Positions 1 through 7,462 are shown, numbered from the stretch's first letter. The stretch is DNA of 19,486 nucleotides from Parvibaculum sp964560165 (GCA_964560165.1 CAZLLB010000038.1:1-19486); one strand, 5' to 3'. The notes: a model not told the origin generated them from the sequence alone. Program-made: numbers and translations.

Positions 1-453
1 ATTACGGCGCGCGGCGAGGAAACCGACCGTATTCGCGGCCTCGATATGGGCGCCGACGACTACATCACCAAGCCTTTCTCAATGACGGAACTACTGGCGC
101 GCATCCGCGCGGTCATGCGCCGCATCCGCCCGGCGCTGACTGAAGATTTCGTGACTTTCGGCGACATCGTGGTCGATCGTGCCGCGCATCGTGTGCGCCG
201 GGGCGAGCGCGAAGTGCATCTGGGGCCGACCGAATACCGGCTTCTGGATCATCTGATCCAGCATCCCGGCCGCGTCTTCAGCCGCGAGCAATTGCTCGAT
301 GCGGTCTGGGGCTCGGACGTCTATGTCGAAGCGCGCACTGTCGATGTGCATGTCGGTCGCCTGCGCAAGGCGCTGAACGACGAAGGCGAACGCGACCCGA
401 TCCGCACCGTGCGCTCGGCTGGCTATTCGCTGGATGAACAGTTCCGGGGCTGA
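1..453 (+). CDS. phoB: Phosphate regulon response regulator PhoB (5'-truncated by window edge)
   Basis: This is the C-terminal 150 codons of an OmpR/PhoB-class response regulator. The reading frame is open from base 1, so the real start and the phosphoacceptor Asp lie outside the window. What remains is the end of the receiver domain (ITARGEE, then GADDYITKPF with the conserved Lys) and a complete winged-helix DNA-binding domain. That domain shows LGPTEYRLLDHLIQHPGRVF, SREQLLDAVWG and a recognition-helix region VEARTVDVHVGRLRKAL, which matches PhoB more closely than other OmpR-type regulators. PhoB, phosphorylated by PhoR, activates pho-box promoters under phosphate limitation. In this class it usually follows phoR, pst and phoU, which would lie upstream here. 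The subfamily call rests on recalled sequence. Confidence 0.85.
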   Translation: MTARGEETDRIRGLDMGADDYITKPFSMTELLARIRAVMRRIRPALTEDFVTFGDIVVDRAAHRVRRGEREVHLGPTEYRLLDHLIQHPGRVFSREQLLDAVWGSDVYVEARTVDVHVGRLRKALNDEGERDPIRTVRSAGYSLDEQFRG

Positions 454-460
454 GGTTGCT

Positions 461-498
461 CATCGGCGCGTGTGGTGTCGGCGTTGCCACTGCCGATG
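461..498 (+). terminator. Possible phoB terminator hairpin (no U tract)
   Basis: Eight bases after the phoB stop, CATCGGC (461-467) pairs with GCCGATG (492-498), and GTGG (472-475) can pair with CCAC (487-490) inside it. No T run follows, so this would be a weak intrinsic terminator at best, or simply a 3'-end stabilising hairpin. Confidence 0.3.
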
Positions 499-553
499 GT
501 CGTCACCCCGGGATACAGGCGTCAAATTCTTGAACAGACGGCAGCTCTTTTGC

Positions 554-1441
554 CTACGAGCCAGCGAGGCGCCGCGTCATTGCATCGAGCGACGGCCACG
601 GTGGACCATTGCGTAAAGTGCTGACGAGGTCTTGGGCCCATCGTCGTCCATTCGGGAATTGATCGCCTGCGTCCCAGCGCCATGCTGCGACCATCGCAAG
701 AACGAGGGCTCGGCACTCGCCAAGCAGTGCCTGATCAACGTCCCGATAGTGCTCGATGACCGCTTCAGGCACGTGAGCGAGGTCGAATTCGATCGGCCCA
801 CGGCAACAGGTCTCAAGGTCGATGAATAGCAGCCCGCTGCTCGTGTTGAGCACATTGCCGGGATGCGGCTCGCCGTGGAGCAACTGCTCTGCTGCGTCCC
901 GGTCGGTGATTGTCCGCCTCAGGCTCCCTAACGTGTTGCTGAGAAGCTCCCGGTCCGCATCGGAGAGTGCCGGCGTTTGGTCGCGGCTTGCCACGAGTTG
1001 CTCGGCCTCAGATATCCGATCCGTGAAGTGTGGCGTTGTGATATCGAGCTTTCGCATGCCGGCATGCAGCCGCTCGAGCGCATTCGCGTAATCGGCTGGC
1101 GCAACGTCTGGAGGCGTCACAGGTGAGTAGTAGGTCCATAGTGTGACCACGAAGCCGTCGCGCTCGTACGCGCGCGGTTCTGCTCGAGGTTCAAGAGCAG
1201 CCACAGGACCTTCTGTCTCGGCGAGCCGTTGAGCAAGCTCGACTTCGAACAGTGCCACCTGCTGGGCCAGAGGTGCGACCCGCGCAAGGACGTCACACGG
1301 CAGCAGGCGCAAGGCGAGCTTGTTCGAGTTCTGGAGAACGACCGCATCATTGACCGTCAGGCCAATGGCCGAGGTGATCGACATGGCCGCAGTCACCGCG
1401 CGCGAAACGTCAGATGTTTGCAAGGAAGGCTCCGTCAGCAC
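554..1441 (-). CDS. APH-fold phosphotransferase family protein
   Basis: A 295-residue protein of the aminoglycoside phosphotransferase / choline kinase fold. The catalytic loop reads HGEPHPGN (189-196), where most APH enzymes have HGDxxxxN, so Glu stands in the usual Asp position. The metal-binding motif follows as FIDLE (206-210), then TCCRGPIEFDLAHVPE. I recall the same HGEPHPGN plus IDLETCCRGP pattern from a group common in actinobacteria, which hints at horizontal transfer. The start is GTG at 1441, with AGGA eight bases upstream. An internal ATG at codon 20 is the main alternative. The substrate cannot be read from the sequence; aminoglycoside resistance should not be assumed. The gene stands alone between phoB and gcrA, with no operon partner. 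Confidence 0.75.
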   Translation of the reverse strand: MLTEPSLQTSDVSRAVTAAMSITSAIGLTVNDAVVLQNSNKLALRLLPCDVLARVAPLAQQVALFEVELAQRLAETEGPVAALEPRAEPRAYERDGFVVTLWTYYSPVTPPDVAPADYANALERLHAGMRKLDITTPHFTDRISEAEQLVASRDQTPALSDADRELLSNTLGSLRRTITDRDAAEQLLHGEPHPGNVLNTSSGLLFIDLETCCRGPIEFDLAHVPEAVIEHYRDVDQALLGECRALVLAMVAAWRWDAGDQFPNGRRWAQDLVSTLRNGPPWPSLDAMTRRLAGS

Positions 1442-1572
1442 CTGCTCAGTCCTAGGTTTCTATACGTGGTGGCCTCGGCGGGTGACAGCGTGAAGTGAAA
1501 CTTCCAGCGTGGATGTCGGCTTGGCCATTGATCGCCTCACAAGGCCGAAGTGACAGCACCATTCGAGGCAAC

Positions 1573-1610
1573 AAAAAACCGGCGTCCCGCAAAACAGGCG
1601 CCGGTTTTTT
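1573..1610 (-). terminator. Intrinsic terminator behind gcrA, bidirectional
   Basis: A6-CCGGCG (1573-1584) pairs perfectly with CGCCGG-T6 (1599-1610), giving a 12-bp stem with a 14-nt loop. Both strands end in a T6 run, so it works in either direction. It lies 20 bp past the gcrA stop (minus strand) and also insulates gcrA from the neighbouring phosphotransferase gene. Confidence 0.9.
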
Positions 1611-1630
1611 ATCTCTCGCCATCGAGCCGG

Positions 1631-2143
1631 TCAGACTACGTAGCTGTCTTTCCGGTTGCGATCGCGGTTGCGGCGTGGCTGCACCGGCTGGTAGGCCAGC
1701 CGCGAATGTTCGCCGCAATAGGGCGAATTGCTGTCAGCCCCACGGCCGCAGAAGTGGAAACCCGGACGCCCCGGATCGCCGATCGGCCATTTGCAGGTGT
1801 GTTCTGTCAGCGTCAGCACGGTGGCGCGCTGGGCCGGCAGTGTTTCCACATCGTCATGGACGGTTTCGACACGCTTGGCGCTGGCGGCAACCGCCTGCGC
1901 CTCTTCGCGCTGTTCCGTCACCAGCGGATCGGGACGCCCGCGCACATGCGTCAGCGTTCTCGGCGTCGGCGCACGCGGTCTTGCCGGACGGCTTGGCGTC
2001 GCGCGGCCTGAAAGGCCGAGGCGATGTACCTTGCCGATCACCGCATTGCGTGTGACCCCACCAAGCTGCTTGGCGACCTGGCTTGCACTCAAGCCTTCCG
2101 CCCAGAGCTTCTTCAACATTTCAACGCGTTCATCGGTCCACAT
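1631..2143 (-). CDS. gcrA: GcrA cell cycle regulator
   Basis: A 170-residue GcrA-family protein. GcrA is a sigma70-associated factor that activates promoters carrying CcrM-methylated GANTC sites, in the alphaproteobacterial cell-cycle circuit. The N-terminal helix-turn-helix domain (about 1-45) reads MWTDERVEMLKKLWAEGLSA, then SQVAKQLGGVTRNAVIGKVH. A proline/arginine-rich linker follows. The C-terminal module (about 115-153) has C117KWPIGDPG, FHFCG and YCGEHSRLAYQP, typical of GcrA. I chose the ATG at 2143 because it begins the family MWTDERV sequence and has GAGGGGAG 6 bases upstream; a longer in-frame start at 2176 would put this ribosome binding site inside the coding region. It is a single-gene unit with a strong terminator. 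The upstream region contains a perfect DnaA box. Confidence 0.95.
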   Translation of the reverse strand: MWTDERVEMLKKLWAEGLSASQVAKQLGGVTRNAVIGKVHRLGLSGRATPSRPARPRAPTPRTLTHVRGRPDPLVTEQREEAQAVAASAKRVETVHDDVETLPAQRATVLTLTEHTCKWPIGDPGRPGFHFCGRGADSNSPYCGEHSRLAYQPVQPRRNRDRNRKDSYVV

Positions 2144-2332
2144 GAGCCACTCCCCTCGGCCCTGACGCTCGTCCACCTGGCGGACGGCTGATCAAGGGCA
2201 CCTTGCACGCGCACGGCGACCTCGAAAGAGGGGGGACGCCGCAAAGACCACACCAGATTTCGTGGGCCTTAACTCAAAATATTCAATATGAGGGGGTGGT
2301 ATCGCAACCGCGCTCTCCTTCCGGCCGATCCC

Positions 2333-2341
2333 TTATCCACA
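2333..2341 (+). promoter_or_regulatory. Consensus DnaA box upstream of gcrA
   Basis: TTATCCACA is an exact match to the high-affinity DnaA box. It lies about 190 bp upstream of the gcrA start, and about 97 bp upstream of the divergent ABC permease. In Caulobacter crescentus DnaA activates gcrA transcription, so a regulatory role at gcrA is the natural reading. A single 9-mer could be chance, and the permease gene is also a possible target. Confidence 0.55.
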
Positions 2342-2438
2342 GAAAACAGCCTATTTCCACGATTGCCCGTGCAGACATGCGAGCGTAAAGCTCACGCGCT
2401 CCCTATATGTGCGGCCCACCAGAAGATGACGGTACCCA

Positions 2439-3311
2439 ATGAGCATAACGAGCAGCACCACGACCGCCGCCACAGGCAGCATGGCCACAGGCGCAACATC
2501 GCAGGCGCGTCAGGAGTTTCCCGCTTCCGGCGTCCGCCGTTTCGGCGCCGTCAACTGGCTCGGCATGTGGACGCTCTATGTGAAGGAGGTGCGCCGCTTC
2601 ACCAAGATCATGACGCAGACGATTTTCGCGCCGATGATCACGACGCTGCTTTATCTGGCGGTCTTCGCACTTTCGGTCGGTAGTCTGCGGCCCGCCATTC
2701 ACGGCGTGCCCTTTATCGTCTTTCTGGCGCCTGGCCTCATCATGATGACGATCATCCAGAACGCCTTTGCCAATACGTCTTCGGCGATCCTGATTTCCAA
2801 AGTGCAGGGCAATGTCGTCGATTATCTGATGCCGCCGCTTTCGCCGGGCGAACTCAATTTCGGCATCGCCTCGGCAGGCGTCTCGCGCGGCCTCATCGTT
2901 GGCGCGGCGACGGCTATAGCCATGACGCCCTTCGTCGCGGTCGGCATCGCTCACCTCTGGGCCATTCTTTTCTTTGCCGTCGGCGCATCGCTGATGCTGT
3001 CGTTGCTCGGCATCATCGCGGGCATCTGGTCGGAGAAATTCGATCATCTGCAGGCGGTGACGAACTTCGTGCTACTGCCGCTGACCTTCCTTTCGGGCAC
3101 TTTCTACTCGGTCGATCAGCTTCCCGGCTTTGCCCATACGATTACCCATTGGAACCCGGTCTTCTACCTGATCGACGGCTTCCGCTATGGCTTTACCGGC
3201 CATGCTGATGGCTCCGTGGCGATCGGCGTCGGCATGACACTGGCCGTAAACGCCGCCCTTTGGCTCGTCAGCGACCGGCTTTTCCGCAAGGGTTACAGGC
3301 TGAAGAGCTGA
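2439..3311 (+). CDS. ABC-2 type transporter permease (orphan)
   Basis: A 290-residue inner-membrane permease of the ABC-2 (YadH/NodJ-like) class, usually linked to export. The N-terminal ~55 residues are cytoplasmic and include a low-complexity Ser/Thr/Ala stretch (1-22). Hydrophobic segments lie near 61-81, 91-112, 150-172, 173-196, 206-223 and 259-278, which suits a six-helix permease. LAPGLIMMTIIQNAF (97-111) and the late WNPVFYLIDGFRYGF (238-252) are typical of the family. ATG 2439 gives the longest product; ATG 2481 (codon 15) is a plausible alternative, because neither start has a strong Shine-Dalgarno. No ATP-binding subunit adjoins it, so it must use an ATPase encoded elsewhere or have lost its partner. 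The substrate is unknown. Confidence 0.85.
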   Translation: MSITSSTTTAATGSMATGATSQARQEFPASGVRRFGAVNWLGMWTLYVKEVRRFTKIMTQTIFAPMITTLLYLAVFALSVGSLRPAIHGVPFIVFLAPGLIMMTIIQNAFANTSSAILISKVQGNVVDYLMPPLSPGELNFGIASAGVSRGLIVGAATAIAMTPFVAVGIAHLWAILFFAVGASLMLSLLGIIAGIWSEKFDHLQAVTNFVLLPLTFLSGTFYSVDQLPGFAHTITHWNPVFYLIDGFRYGFTGHADGSVAIGVGMTLAVNAALWLVSDRLFRKGYRLKS

Positions 3312-3322
3312 TCCCGGCGCAC

Positions 3323-3362
3323 TGGCTGTCAAATGGGTGCAAAAAGCCCCATTTGACAGCCA
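3323..3362. repeat. 15-bp perfect inverted repeat overlapping a -35 element
   Basis: TGGCTGTCAAATGGG (3323-3337) is perfectly complementary to CCCATTTGACAGCCA (3348-3362), with a 10-nt spacer. No T run follows, so it is a poor terminator for the permease gene. The right arm contains the TTGACA of the promoter at 3353-3381, so it could be an operator. Confidence 0.75.
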
Positions 3363-3381
3363 TAGGCCCTCTCCGTAATAC
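3353..3381 (+). promoter_or_regulatory. Near-consensus sigma70 promoter with no gene directly behind it
   Basis: TTGACA (3353-3358), a 17-bp spacer and TAATAC (3376-3381) match consensus at 6/6 and 4/6, at ideal spacing. Transcription would start near 3388. An intrinsic terminator begins at 3400, so most transcripts would be only about 35 nt unless readthrough reaches argD at 3655. Confidence 0.6.
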
Positions 3382-3399
3382 TCCGTTGCTTCTCGGATA

Positions 3400-3423
3400 G
3401 CCGCCGTTCTCAGGCGGCTTTTT
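3400..3423 (+). terminator. Intrinsic terminator just downstream of the promoter at 3353
   Basis: GCCGCC (3400-3405), loop GTTCTCA, GGCGGC (3413-3418), then TTTTT (3419-3423). It could end permease transcription, cut short the transcript from the promoter 20 bp upstream, or act as an attenuator for argD. Confidence 0.8.
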
Positions 3424-3654
3424 CTATTGGGTGCCAGGTCCATCGGGGGCTGGGCCCCGCGAGGCGCGGAGTGATCGAGATGATCCTGAACGGGAACCGA
3501 CGACGCTGACAGAGACGGAGCCACGGGCCTGCAAGGGGTCGCGGCTTTACAGACACTCCTGTCGCTCGGATTTCCCGACCGTCGCCCGGACCGCGATGCT
3601 CTCCCATTTTTCAATGAGTTGAGCGGTCCAAGGAATATTGAGAAGGACTGAATT
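3424..3654 (+). other. Non-coding leader in front of argD
   Basis: This 231-bp stretch has no credible ORF. A short hairpin GGGGC-TGG-GCCCC sits at 3446-3458, and AAGGA precedes the argD GTG at its end. I find no convincing argD promoter here. TTTACA at 3546 has no matching -10. The argD message may therefore start at the promoter at 3353 and read through the terminator at 3400-3423, or at a promoter I cannot recognise. Confidence 0.5.
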
Positions 3655-4851
3655 GTGATTACCCCTGTTTTGCCGACTTATGCGCGGGCCGATCTCGAAT
3701 TTGAACGGGGCGAAGGCCCTTATCTGTTCACGACGAAGGGCGAGCGCTATCTCGACTTCGGCGCGGGCATCGCCGTCAACGCGCTGGGCTATAGCCATCC
3801 CGCTCTCGTCGCGGCGCTGATCGAGCAGGCCGGCAAGGTCTGGCACCTGTCGAATATCTACAAAATTCCGGGACAGGAAAAACTCGCCCGTCAATTGATC
3901 GCGGCTACCTTCGCCGACACGGTGTTCTTTACGAACTCTGGCGCAGAGGCGCTCGAATGCGCGATCAAGATGGCGCGGAAATATCACTATGCCGGCGGCG
4001 CGGGCGAGCGTCACGACCTCATCACCTTTGAAGGTGCGTTTCACGGGCGGACGCTTGCGACCATTGCGGCGGGCGGCAACAAGAAATACCTCGAAGGCTT
4101 CGGCCCCGCCATGCCGGGCTTTGTGCAAGTACCCTTCGGCGATGTGAAGGCAATCGAAAAAGCCATCGGGCCGAACACGGCGGGCGTGCTGATCGAGCCG
4201 GTGCAGGGCGAGGGCGGCATCCGGGTTTTGCCGAACGAGGATCTGCGCCGCATCCGCGCGCTTTGCGACGAGGCGGGCATTCTGCTGGTGCTTGACGAAG
4301 TGCAGACGGGCTTTGGGCGCACCGGCAAACTCTTCGCGCATGAACTGGCGGGCATCACGCCCGACATCATGGCGGTGGCAAAGGCGCTTGGTGGCGGCTT
4401 TCCCGTCGGCGCATGTCTCGCCACTGAAAACGCGGCGCGCGGCATGACGCTCGGCACGCATGGCTCGACCTATGGCGGCAATCCGCTGGCCATGGCGGTT
4501 GCGGGCGTTGCGGTCGAACTGATGACAAAGCCGGAATTTCTCGCCCATGTGCGCGAGATGGGGCTGAAGCTCAGCCAGAAACTCGCCATGCTGGCAGACC
4601 AGCACCCGCAAATCATCGAGAGCGTGCGTGGGCAGGCGCTGATGCTCGGCATGAAGACGAAAGTGCCGAACACCGATCTCGTCGAAGCGCTGCGCGCCGA
4701 GCATATGCTGACTGTGGGCGCTGCCGACAATGTGGTGCGCCTCTTGCCGCCGCTGATCATCGACGAGACGCATCTTAATGAAGCGGTCGAGAAGATCGGT
4801 CGGGCCTGCGTTGCGCTTGAAGCAAAACTAGCCGCAACAGGTGCCGCATGA
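3655..4851 (+). CDS. argD: Acetylornithine aminotransferase ArgD
   Basis: A 398-residue class III PLP-dependent aminotransferase, full length for ArgD. It converts N-acetylglutamate 5-semialdehyde and glutamate to N-acetylornithine in arginine synthesis, and the family often also serves as succinyldiaminopimelate aminotransferase. Visible motifs are SGAEA (95-99), FHGRT (129-133), the PLP-contacting Asp in LDEVQTGFGR (D214) and the Schiff-base Lys in AVAKALGGGFPVGA (K243), followed by STYGGNPLA. The start is GTG at 3655, preceded by AAGGA, and the product begins at the family N-terminus (MITPVLPTYARADLEFERGE). Its stop overlaps the argF start as ATGA, so the two genes are translationally coupled. 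Confidence 0.96.
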   Translation: MITPVLPTYARADLEFERGEGPYLFTTKGERYLDFGAGIAVNALGYSHPALVAALIEQAGKVWHLSNIYKIPGQEKLARQLIAATFADTVFFTNSGAEALECAIKMARKYHYAGGAGERHDLITFEGAFHGRTLATIAAGGNKKYLEGFGPAMPGFVQVPFGDVKAIEKAIGPNTAGVLIEPVQGEGGIRVLPNEDLRRIRALCDEAGILLVLDEVQTGFGRTGKLFAHELAGITPDIMAVAKALGGGFPVGACLATENAARGMTLGTHGSTYGGNPLAMAVAGVAVELMTKPEFLAHVREMGLKLSQKLAMLADQHPQIIESVRGQALMLGMKTKVPNTDLVEALRAEHMLTVGAADNVVRLLPPLIIDETHLNEAVEKIGRACVALEAKLAATGAA

Positions 4852-5777
4852 CGCCCCGGCATTTCCTCGATCTCGATGCGGTGACGCCAGCCGAAATCCG
4901 GCTGATGCTCGACAATTCGCGGGCGCGCAAATCGCAGCGCAACGGGCTCTTCCATGCAGCGCCCGATGCCGACAGCCCGCTAAAGGGCAAGCTGCTGGCG
5001 ATGCTTTTTGAAAAGCCATCGACGCGCACGCGCGTATCCTTCGACGTGGCGATGCGGCAACTGGGCGGCGAGACGCTGCTGCTGAACGGCAATGACACGC
5101 AGCTTGGCCGCGGCGAAACGATTGCCGACACGGCGCGCGTTCTCTCGCGCTATGTCGATGCGATCATGATCCGCACCACCGATCACCGCCACCTGACCGA
5201 GCTTGCCGAATATGCCAGCGTGCCCGTTATCAATGGCCTGACCGACCGCTCGCATCCCTGCCAGTTGATGGCGGATGTGATGACGTTTGAAGAGCACAAG
5301 GGTCCGATCAAGGGCCGCAAGATCGCTTGGGTCGGCGACGGAAACAATATGGTGACGTCGTGGATTCAGGCGGCGACCCAGCTTGATTTCGAATTGAGCC
5401 TTGCCTGCCCGCCTGAATTCGCGCCCGCGCGCGAAACGCTCGACTGGGCAAAGGCCAAGGGCGCGCGCATCAGCCTCACCTCCGATCCGTTCGAGGCTGT
5501 GGAAGGCGCTGATTGCGTCACCACCGACACATGGATCTCAATGGGGACACCGCCCGACAAGGCGCAACATCGCCACAATCTGTTGGCACCTTATCAGGTG
5601 AATACGCGGCTGATGGCGGCCGCGACCAGCGATGCGATCTTCATGCACTGCCTGCCCGCGCATCGCGGCGAGGAAATGACGGCGGATGTTATCGACGGCC
5701 CGCAATCGGTCGTCTGGGATGAAGCGGAAAACCGGCTGCATGCGCAAAAAGGTGTGCTGGCCTGGTGCTTTTCTTGA
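4848..5777 (+). CDS. argF: Ornithine carbamoyltransferase ArgF
   Basis: A 309-residue ornithine transcarbamylase that makes citrulline from ornithine and carbamoyl phosphate. Diagnostic motifs are all intact: the carbamoyl-phosphate loop STRTR (58-62), HPCQ (136-139), the ornithine-binding D227...SMG (231-233) and HCLP (267-270). The nucleotide-like Rossmann region WVGDGNNM begins the second domain. The ATG at 4848 overlaps the argD stop. hslO starts 18 bp after the argF stop, so the arg pair and hslO probably share a transcript. Length and motifs suit the anabolic enzyme rather than the catabolic ArcB. Confidence 0.96.
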   Translation: MTPRHFLDLDAVTPAEIRLMLDNSRARKSQRNGLFHAAPDADSPLKGKLLAMLFEKPSTRTRVSFDVAMRQLGGETLLLNGNDTQLGRGETIADTARVLSRYVDAIMIRTTDHRHLTELAEYASVPVINGLTDRSHPCQLMADVMTFEEHKGPIKGRKIAWVGDGNNMVTSWIQAATQLDFELSLACPPEFAPARETLDWAKAKGARISLTSDPFEAVEGADCVTTDTWISMGTPPDKAQHRHNLLAPYQVNTRLMAAATSDAIFMHCLPAHRGEEMTADVIDGPQSVVWDEAENRLHAQKGVLAWCFS

Positions 5778-5795
5778 GGAAAAACCAAACCTGTC

Positions 5796-6812
5796 GTGAG
5801 CGCCTCGATGGATAGAGACCTGGACCTGACCGCCACGGGCGACGATCTCGTCTTGCCCTTCCAGATCGAGGATCTGGGCATACGCGGTCGCGTGGTACGC
5901 CTCGGGCCAGTGGTCGATCGCGTGTTGACGCAGCACAATTATCCAGAGCCCGTGTCGCGGATGCTGGGCGAAGCGTTGGCGCTGACCGCGATGATCGGCT
6001 CGGCGCTGAAGTTCAAGGGCCGCTTCACCTTTCAGACGCAGGGCAAGGGGCCGGTCAATCTTCTGGTCGCCGACTATGAGACGCCCGACGACGAGAATGA
6101 AACGGGCCGCCTGCGCGGCTATGCACAGATGGACGAGGCGCGGCTTGGCGAAAGTATCGCTGCGGGGCGCACCTCGACGGCTGATCTTCTCGGCGAAGGC
6201 TATCTCGCGCTGACCATCGACCAGGGTGCGGAGATGGAGCGCTATCAGGGCATTGTTGCGCTCGATCCGGCGGGGCTTTCAGCCAGCGCACATGAATATT
6301 TCGCAAGCTCCGAACAGGTGGCGACACGCATTCATCTGGCGGCGGGGCCGCTCTTTCAGCGCGCGCCGGGCGGGCAGGCGGGCACGACATGGCGCGCCGG
6401 CGCGATCATGATCCAGCACATAGCCAGCGACGGGGGCCTCACCGGCCATCGCGAGGGCGAAGAAGAAATCGCGCTCACCGACGAGGAAGAGAACTGGAAC
6501 CGCGCCTCGATCCTGCTTGGCACGGTCGAGGATCATGAATTGCTCGATCCGGCGCTGGCACCGACGCGGCTTCTCTATCGTCTTTTCCACGAAGACGGGG
6601 TGCGTGCCTTTGAAACCTCCGGTGTCACCTTCGCCTGCCGCTGCTCGCGTGAGCGCACCCGCTCCGTCATCGGTGCATTCGACGCCGAAGAGATAGACGG
6701 CATGGTGAAGGACGGCATCGTCGAGGCCACCTGCGAATTTTGCAGCGAGGTTTATCGCTTCACGCCCGACGAATTGAAGCCCGACACATTGAAAGAAGGG
6801 TCGCCCGAATGA
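5796..6812 (+). CDS. hslO: Redox-regulated holdase chaperone Hsp33 (HslO)
   Basis: A 338-residue Hsp33. It is a cytoplasmic chaperone held inactive by zinc and switched on when oxidants form disulfides between its C-terminal cysteines. Those are present as CRC (C281, C283) and CEFC (C313, C316), the canonical CxC...CxxC switch. The N-terminal part carries the family pattern around GEALALTAMIGSALKFKGRF and then GKGPVNLLVADY. I use GTG 5796; ATG 5808 (codon 5) is an alternative, and the AGGA near 5777 is distant from both. The stop overlaps the next ATG as ATGA. hslO next to argF is a gene order I recall from several alphaproteobacteria. Confidence 0.95.
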   Translation: MSASMDRDLDLTATGDDLVLPFQIEDLGIRGRVVRLGPVVDRVLTQHNYPEPVSRMLGEALALTAMIGSALKFKGRFTFQTQGKGPVNLLVADYETPDDENETGRLRGYAQMDEARLGESIAAGRTSTADLLGEGYLALTIDQGAEMERYQGIVALDPAGLSASAHEYFASSEQVATRIHLAAGPLFQRAPGGQAGTTWRAGAIMIQHIASDGGLTGHREGEEEIALTDEEENWNRASILLGTVEDHELLDPALAPTRLLYRLFHEDGVRAFETSGVTFACRCSRERTRSVIGAFDAEEIDGMVKDGIVEATCEFCSEVYRFTPDELKPDTLKEGSPE

Positions 6813-7423
6813 GCCTGACAATCGCGTTCCGCCATTTCGCCGCCGCTCTCGCTCTGATCGGCCTTGCCGCGCTGCCCGGCTGCGCCAACGAGCCTGCACC
6901 CGCGCCACAACAGGCACTCGGCTTCAGCGGCAAGCCGCTGCAGCTCAATGTGGCGAGCATCGCAGTCGATAACCGCTACAATCCGCCCGGCACCGCGCCC
7001 AATATCGAGCAACTTCATACGGTGACGCCTTCGACCGTCGCACAGCGTTGGGCCGATACGCGCCTCGTCGCGGTTGGCTCGCGGGGCCTTGCGACGCTGA
7101 CGATCCTTGATGCGCGCGTCGTGGAGAGCAAGCTGCCGGTCAAGGGCGGGCTGACAGGGTTCTTCGGCGATCAGGTCGATACGAAGATCACCGGCACATT
7201 GCGCGCCGAACTCACCGTGTCGCTGCCCGGCACGCAGGAAGGCGCTTATTCAAATTATAAAGCCAGCGTCAACGCGATGGCCGACAAGACAATCCTGCAA
7301 AGCGCCAATCTGAACGACCGCGACCGTGCCTATTTCGAATTGATGCAATTGCTTTCGCAGAAATTCGACACAGTGCTGACTGCCGAGATGCACAAGGCGA
7401 TGGGGCCGGTGATCGCGCGCTAG
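6809..7423 (+). CDS. Putative lipoprotein of unknown function downstream of hslO
   Basis: A 204-residue protein with a bacterial lipoprotein signal: a positive N-terminus, a hydrophobic core AAALALIGLAAL (11-22) and the lipobox LPGC with Cys25 as the expected lipidated residue. The mature part begins with a Pro/Ala-rich linker, and no family motif is recognised. It contains a glycine-rich stretch PVKGGLTGFFGDQVDTKITG and a C-terminal helix-like DRAYFELMQLLSQKFDTVLT. The start is the ATG overlapping the hslO stop; a longer in-frame extension back into hslO is unlikely because it would lose the signal peptide position. The location is presumably the inner or outer membrane, facing the periplasm. 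It is probably the last gene of the argD-argF-hslO run, but no shared function is evident. Confidence 0.8.
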   Translation: MSLTIAFRHFAAALALIGLAALPGCANEPAPAPQQALGFSGKPLQLNVASIAVDNRYNPPGTAPNIEQLHTVTPSTVAQRWADTRLVAVGSRGLATLTILDARVVESKLPVKGGLTGFFGDQVDTKITGTLRAELTVSLPGTQEGAYSNYKASVNAMADKTILQSANLNDRDRAYFELMQLLSQKFDTVLTAEMHKAMGPVIAR

Positions 7424-7462
7424 GGTCTGGGGCCTCGCCCTTCGAGACGAAGCCCGTGAGCT

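Noticed and set aside
554..1441. Antibiotic resistance gene
   Set aside because: The APH fold alone does not show resistance. The catalytic Asp is replaced by Glu and no named resistance enzyme is recognised.
1492..1504. GAAGT-GAA-ACTTC short inverted repeat
   Set aside because: Five-base arms in a 190-bp spacer, with no promoter alignment or T run, are within chance expectation.
2269..2283. Possible CtrA site (TTAA-N7-TTAA) near gcrA
   Set aside because: Only the first half, TTAA at 2269-2272, is present; the second half reads TATT.
2403..3047. Minus-strand ORF (214 codons) opposite the ABC permease
   Set aside because: Highly charged, repetitive Asp/Arg/His composition, typical of an antisense shadow of hydrophobic coding sequence.
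3546..3575. Possible argD promoter starting with TTTACA
   Set aside because: The -35 is good, but at 17-18 bp the -10 would be GATTTC or ATTTCC, which does not resemble TATAAT.
3547..4773. Long minus-strand ORF (408 codons) opposite argD
   Set aside because: It is a shadow frame of a clear ArgD with all catalytic motifs. Its product is His/Arg-rich with no family resemblance, as expected for antisense of GC-rich coding DNA.
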